The notes beneath the pieces are model-generated. The model saw nothing but the letters and a program-made list of their open reading frames with translations. It was not told the DNA's origin and searched no databases. Positions 6,222 to 6,342 of a stretch of DNA of 6,342 nt are shown piece after piece. Position numbers and translations under genes: made by a program. The stretch is from Desulfobulbaceae bacterium. Lineage in GTDB: Bacteria; Desulfobacterota; Desulfobulbia; Desulfobulbales; SURF-16. Location of the stretch: NCBI GenBank assembly GCA_024763495.1, contig JANTFJ010000160.1:1-6342 (forward strand), given 5' to 3'. Position 1 is the first letter of the stretch. Each line of letters opens with the position of its first letter.

Positions 6222-6342
6222 TACCTTGACCTCGAACGAAAATATGATAGCGCTCAATAAAGTACACCCAGGTGGCGATAACCCCATAACTGTAAGGGAT
6301 TCAGGGGCACCGCCATGCGCGTGCTCCACGCCCTGCGATAAT

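Larger units (their letters stand above)
6122..6342 (-). promoter_or_regulatory. Upstream region of the operon, no gene recognised
   Basis: This 221-nt stretch between the window edge and fdhF must carry the leader and probably the promoter of the cluster. It contains the fdhF Shine-Dalgarno, the 14-bp inverted repeat and a small 5-bp hairpin (GCGTG/CACGC) at 6319-6331. A minus-strand frame beginning with GTG near 6329 runs through it into fdhF, but has no ribosome binding site and no family I recognise. I could not place a promoter with confidence. Confidence 0.4.

Noticed and set aside
6226..6248. Plus-strand TTGACC ... TATGAT promoter
   Set aside because: The boxes are only 11 nt apart, the orientation is away from the operon and no plus-strand gene follows.
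6057..6329. 90-aa minus-strand frame upstream of and overlapping fdhF
   Set aside because: It has a GTG start without a Shine-Dalgarno, overlaps the fdhF start in another frame and spans the inverted repeat. It is more likely non-coding leader.

Overview
This 6.3-kb window is almost entirely one minus-strand gene cluster, read from the right edge leftwards. It holds four genes: a selenocysteine-containing molybdopterin formate dehydrogenase (fdhF-type), an iron-sulfur protein of the HydB/AsrA family, an FAD/NAD(P)-type reductase with a [2Fe-2S] site of the HydG/AsrB/PyrK family, and a large ferredoxin-ASKHA ATPase that resembles the reductive activators of corrinoid proteins (RACo/RamA-like). 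The first three are tightly coupled, with 4-nt and 1-nt overlaps and good Shine-Dalgarno sequences. The fourth follows after 60 nt. Every longer plus-strand reading frame is antisense to one of these genes and is treated as a shadow.

The key annotation point is the TGA at 5720-5722. Conventional gene calling would split the dehydrogenase into a 133-aa and a ~540-aa fragment. The codon sits exactly at the Sec position of E. coli FdhF, the active-site His follows it, and a bacterial SECIS hairpin with a GGUCU loop lies at the canonical spacing. The true product is one 676-residue selenoprotein.

How the genes may work together (inference): the dehydrogenase lacks a Tat signal and a membrane partner. 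The HydB-like and HydG-like proteins are the electron-transfer and pyridine-nucleotide modules known from cytoplasmic sulfhydrogenases and from AsrAB of anaerobic sulfite reductase. The simplest reading is a soluble formate:NAD(P) oxidoreductase or CO2 reductase, in which the formate dehydrogenase takes the place of the hydrogenase or sulfite reductase catalytic subunit. The corrinoid-activator gene downstream suggests a link to the Wood-Ljungdahl pathway or to corrinoid-dependent methyl transfer. No corrinoid protein, methyltransferase or CODH/ACS gene is in the window to confirm this.

The organism is probably a strict anaerobe with selenocysteine machinery, such as a Desulfobacterota sulfate reducer, an acetogen or a syntroph. 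This is inferred from gene content and mid-range base composition, and the taxon cannot be fixed from this window.

The flanks, 1-246 and 6122-6342, carry no convincing gene. Both hold structure: a perfect 14-bp inverted repeat in the fdhF leader, adjacent hairpins downstream of the last gene, and a near-identical short sequence on both sides of the corrinoid-activator gene. I saw no RNA gene, CRISPR array, insertion sequence or recognisable transposase.
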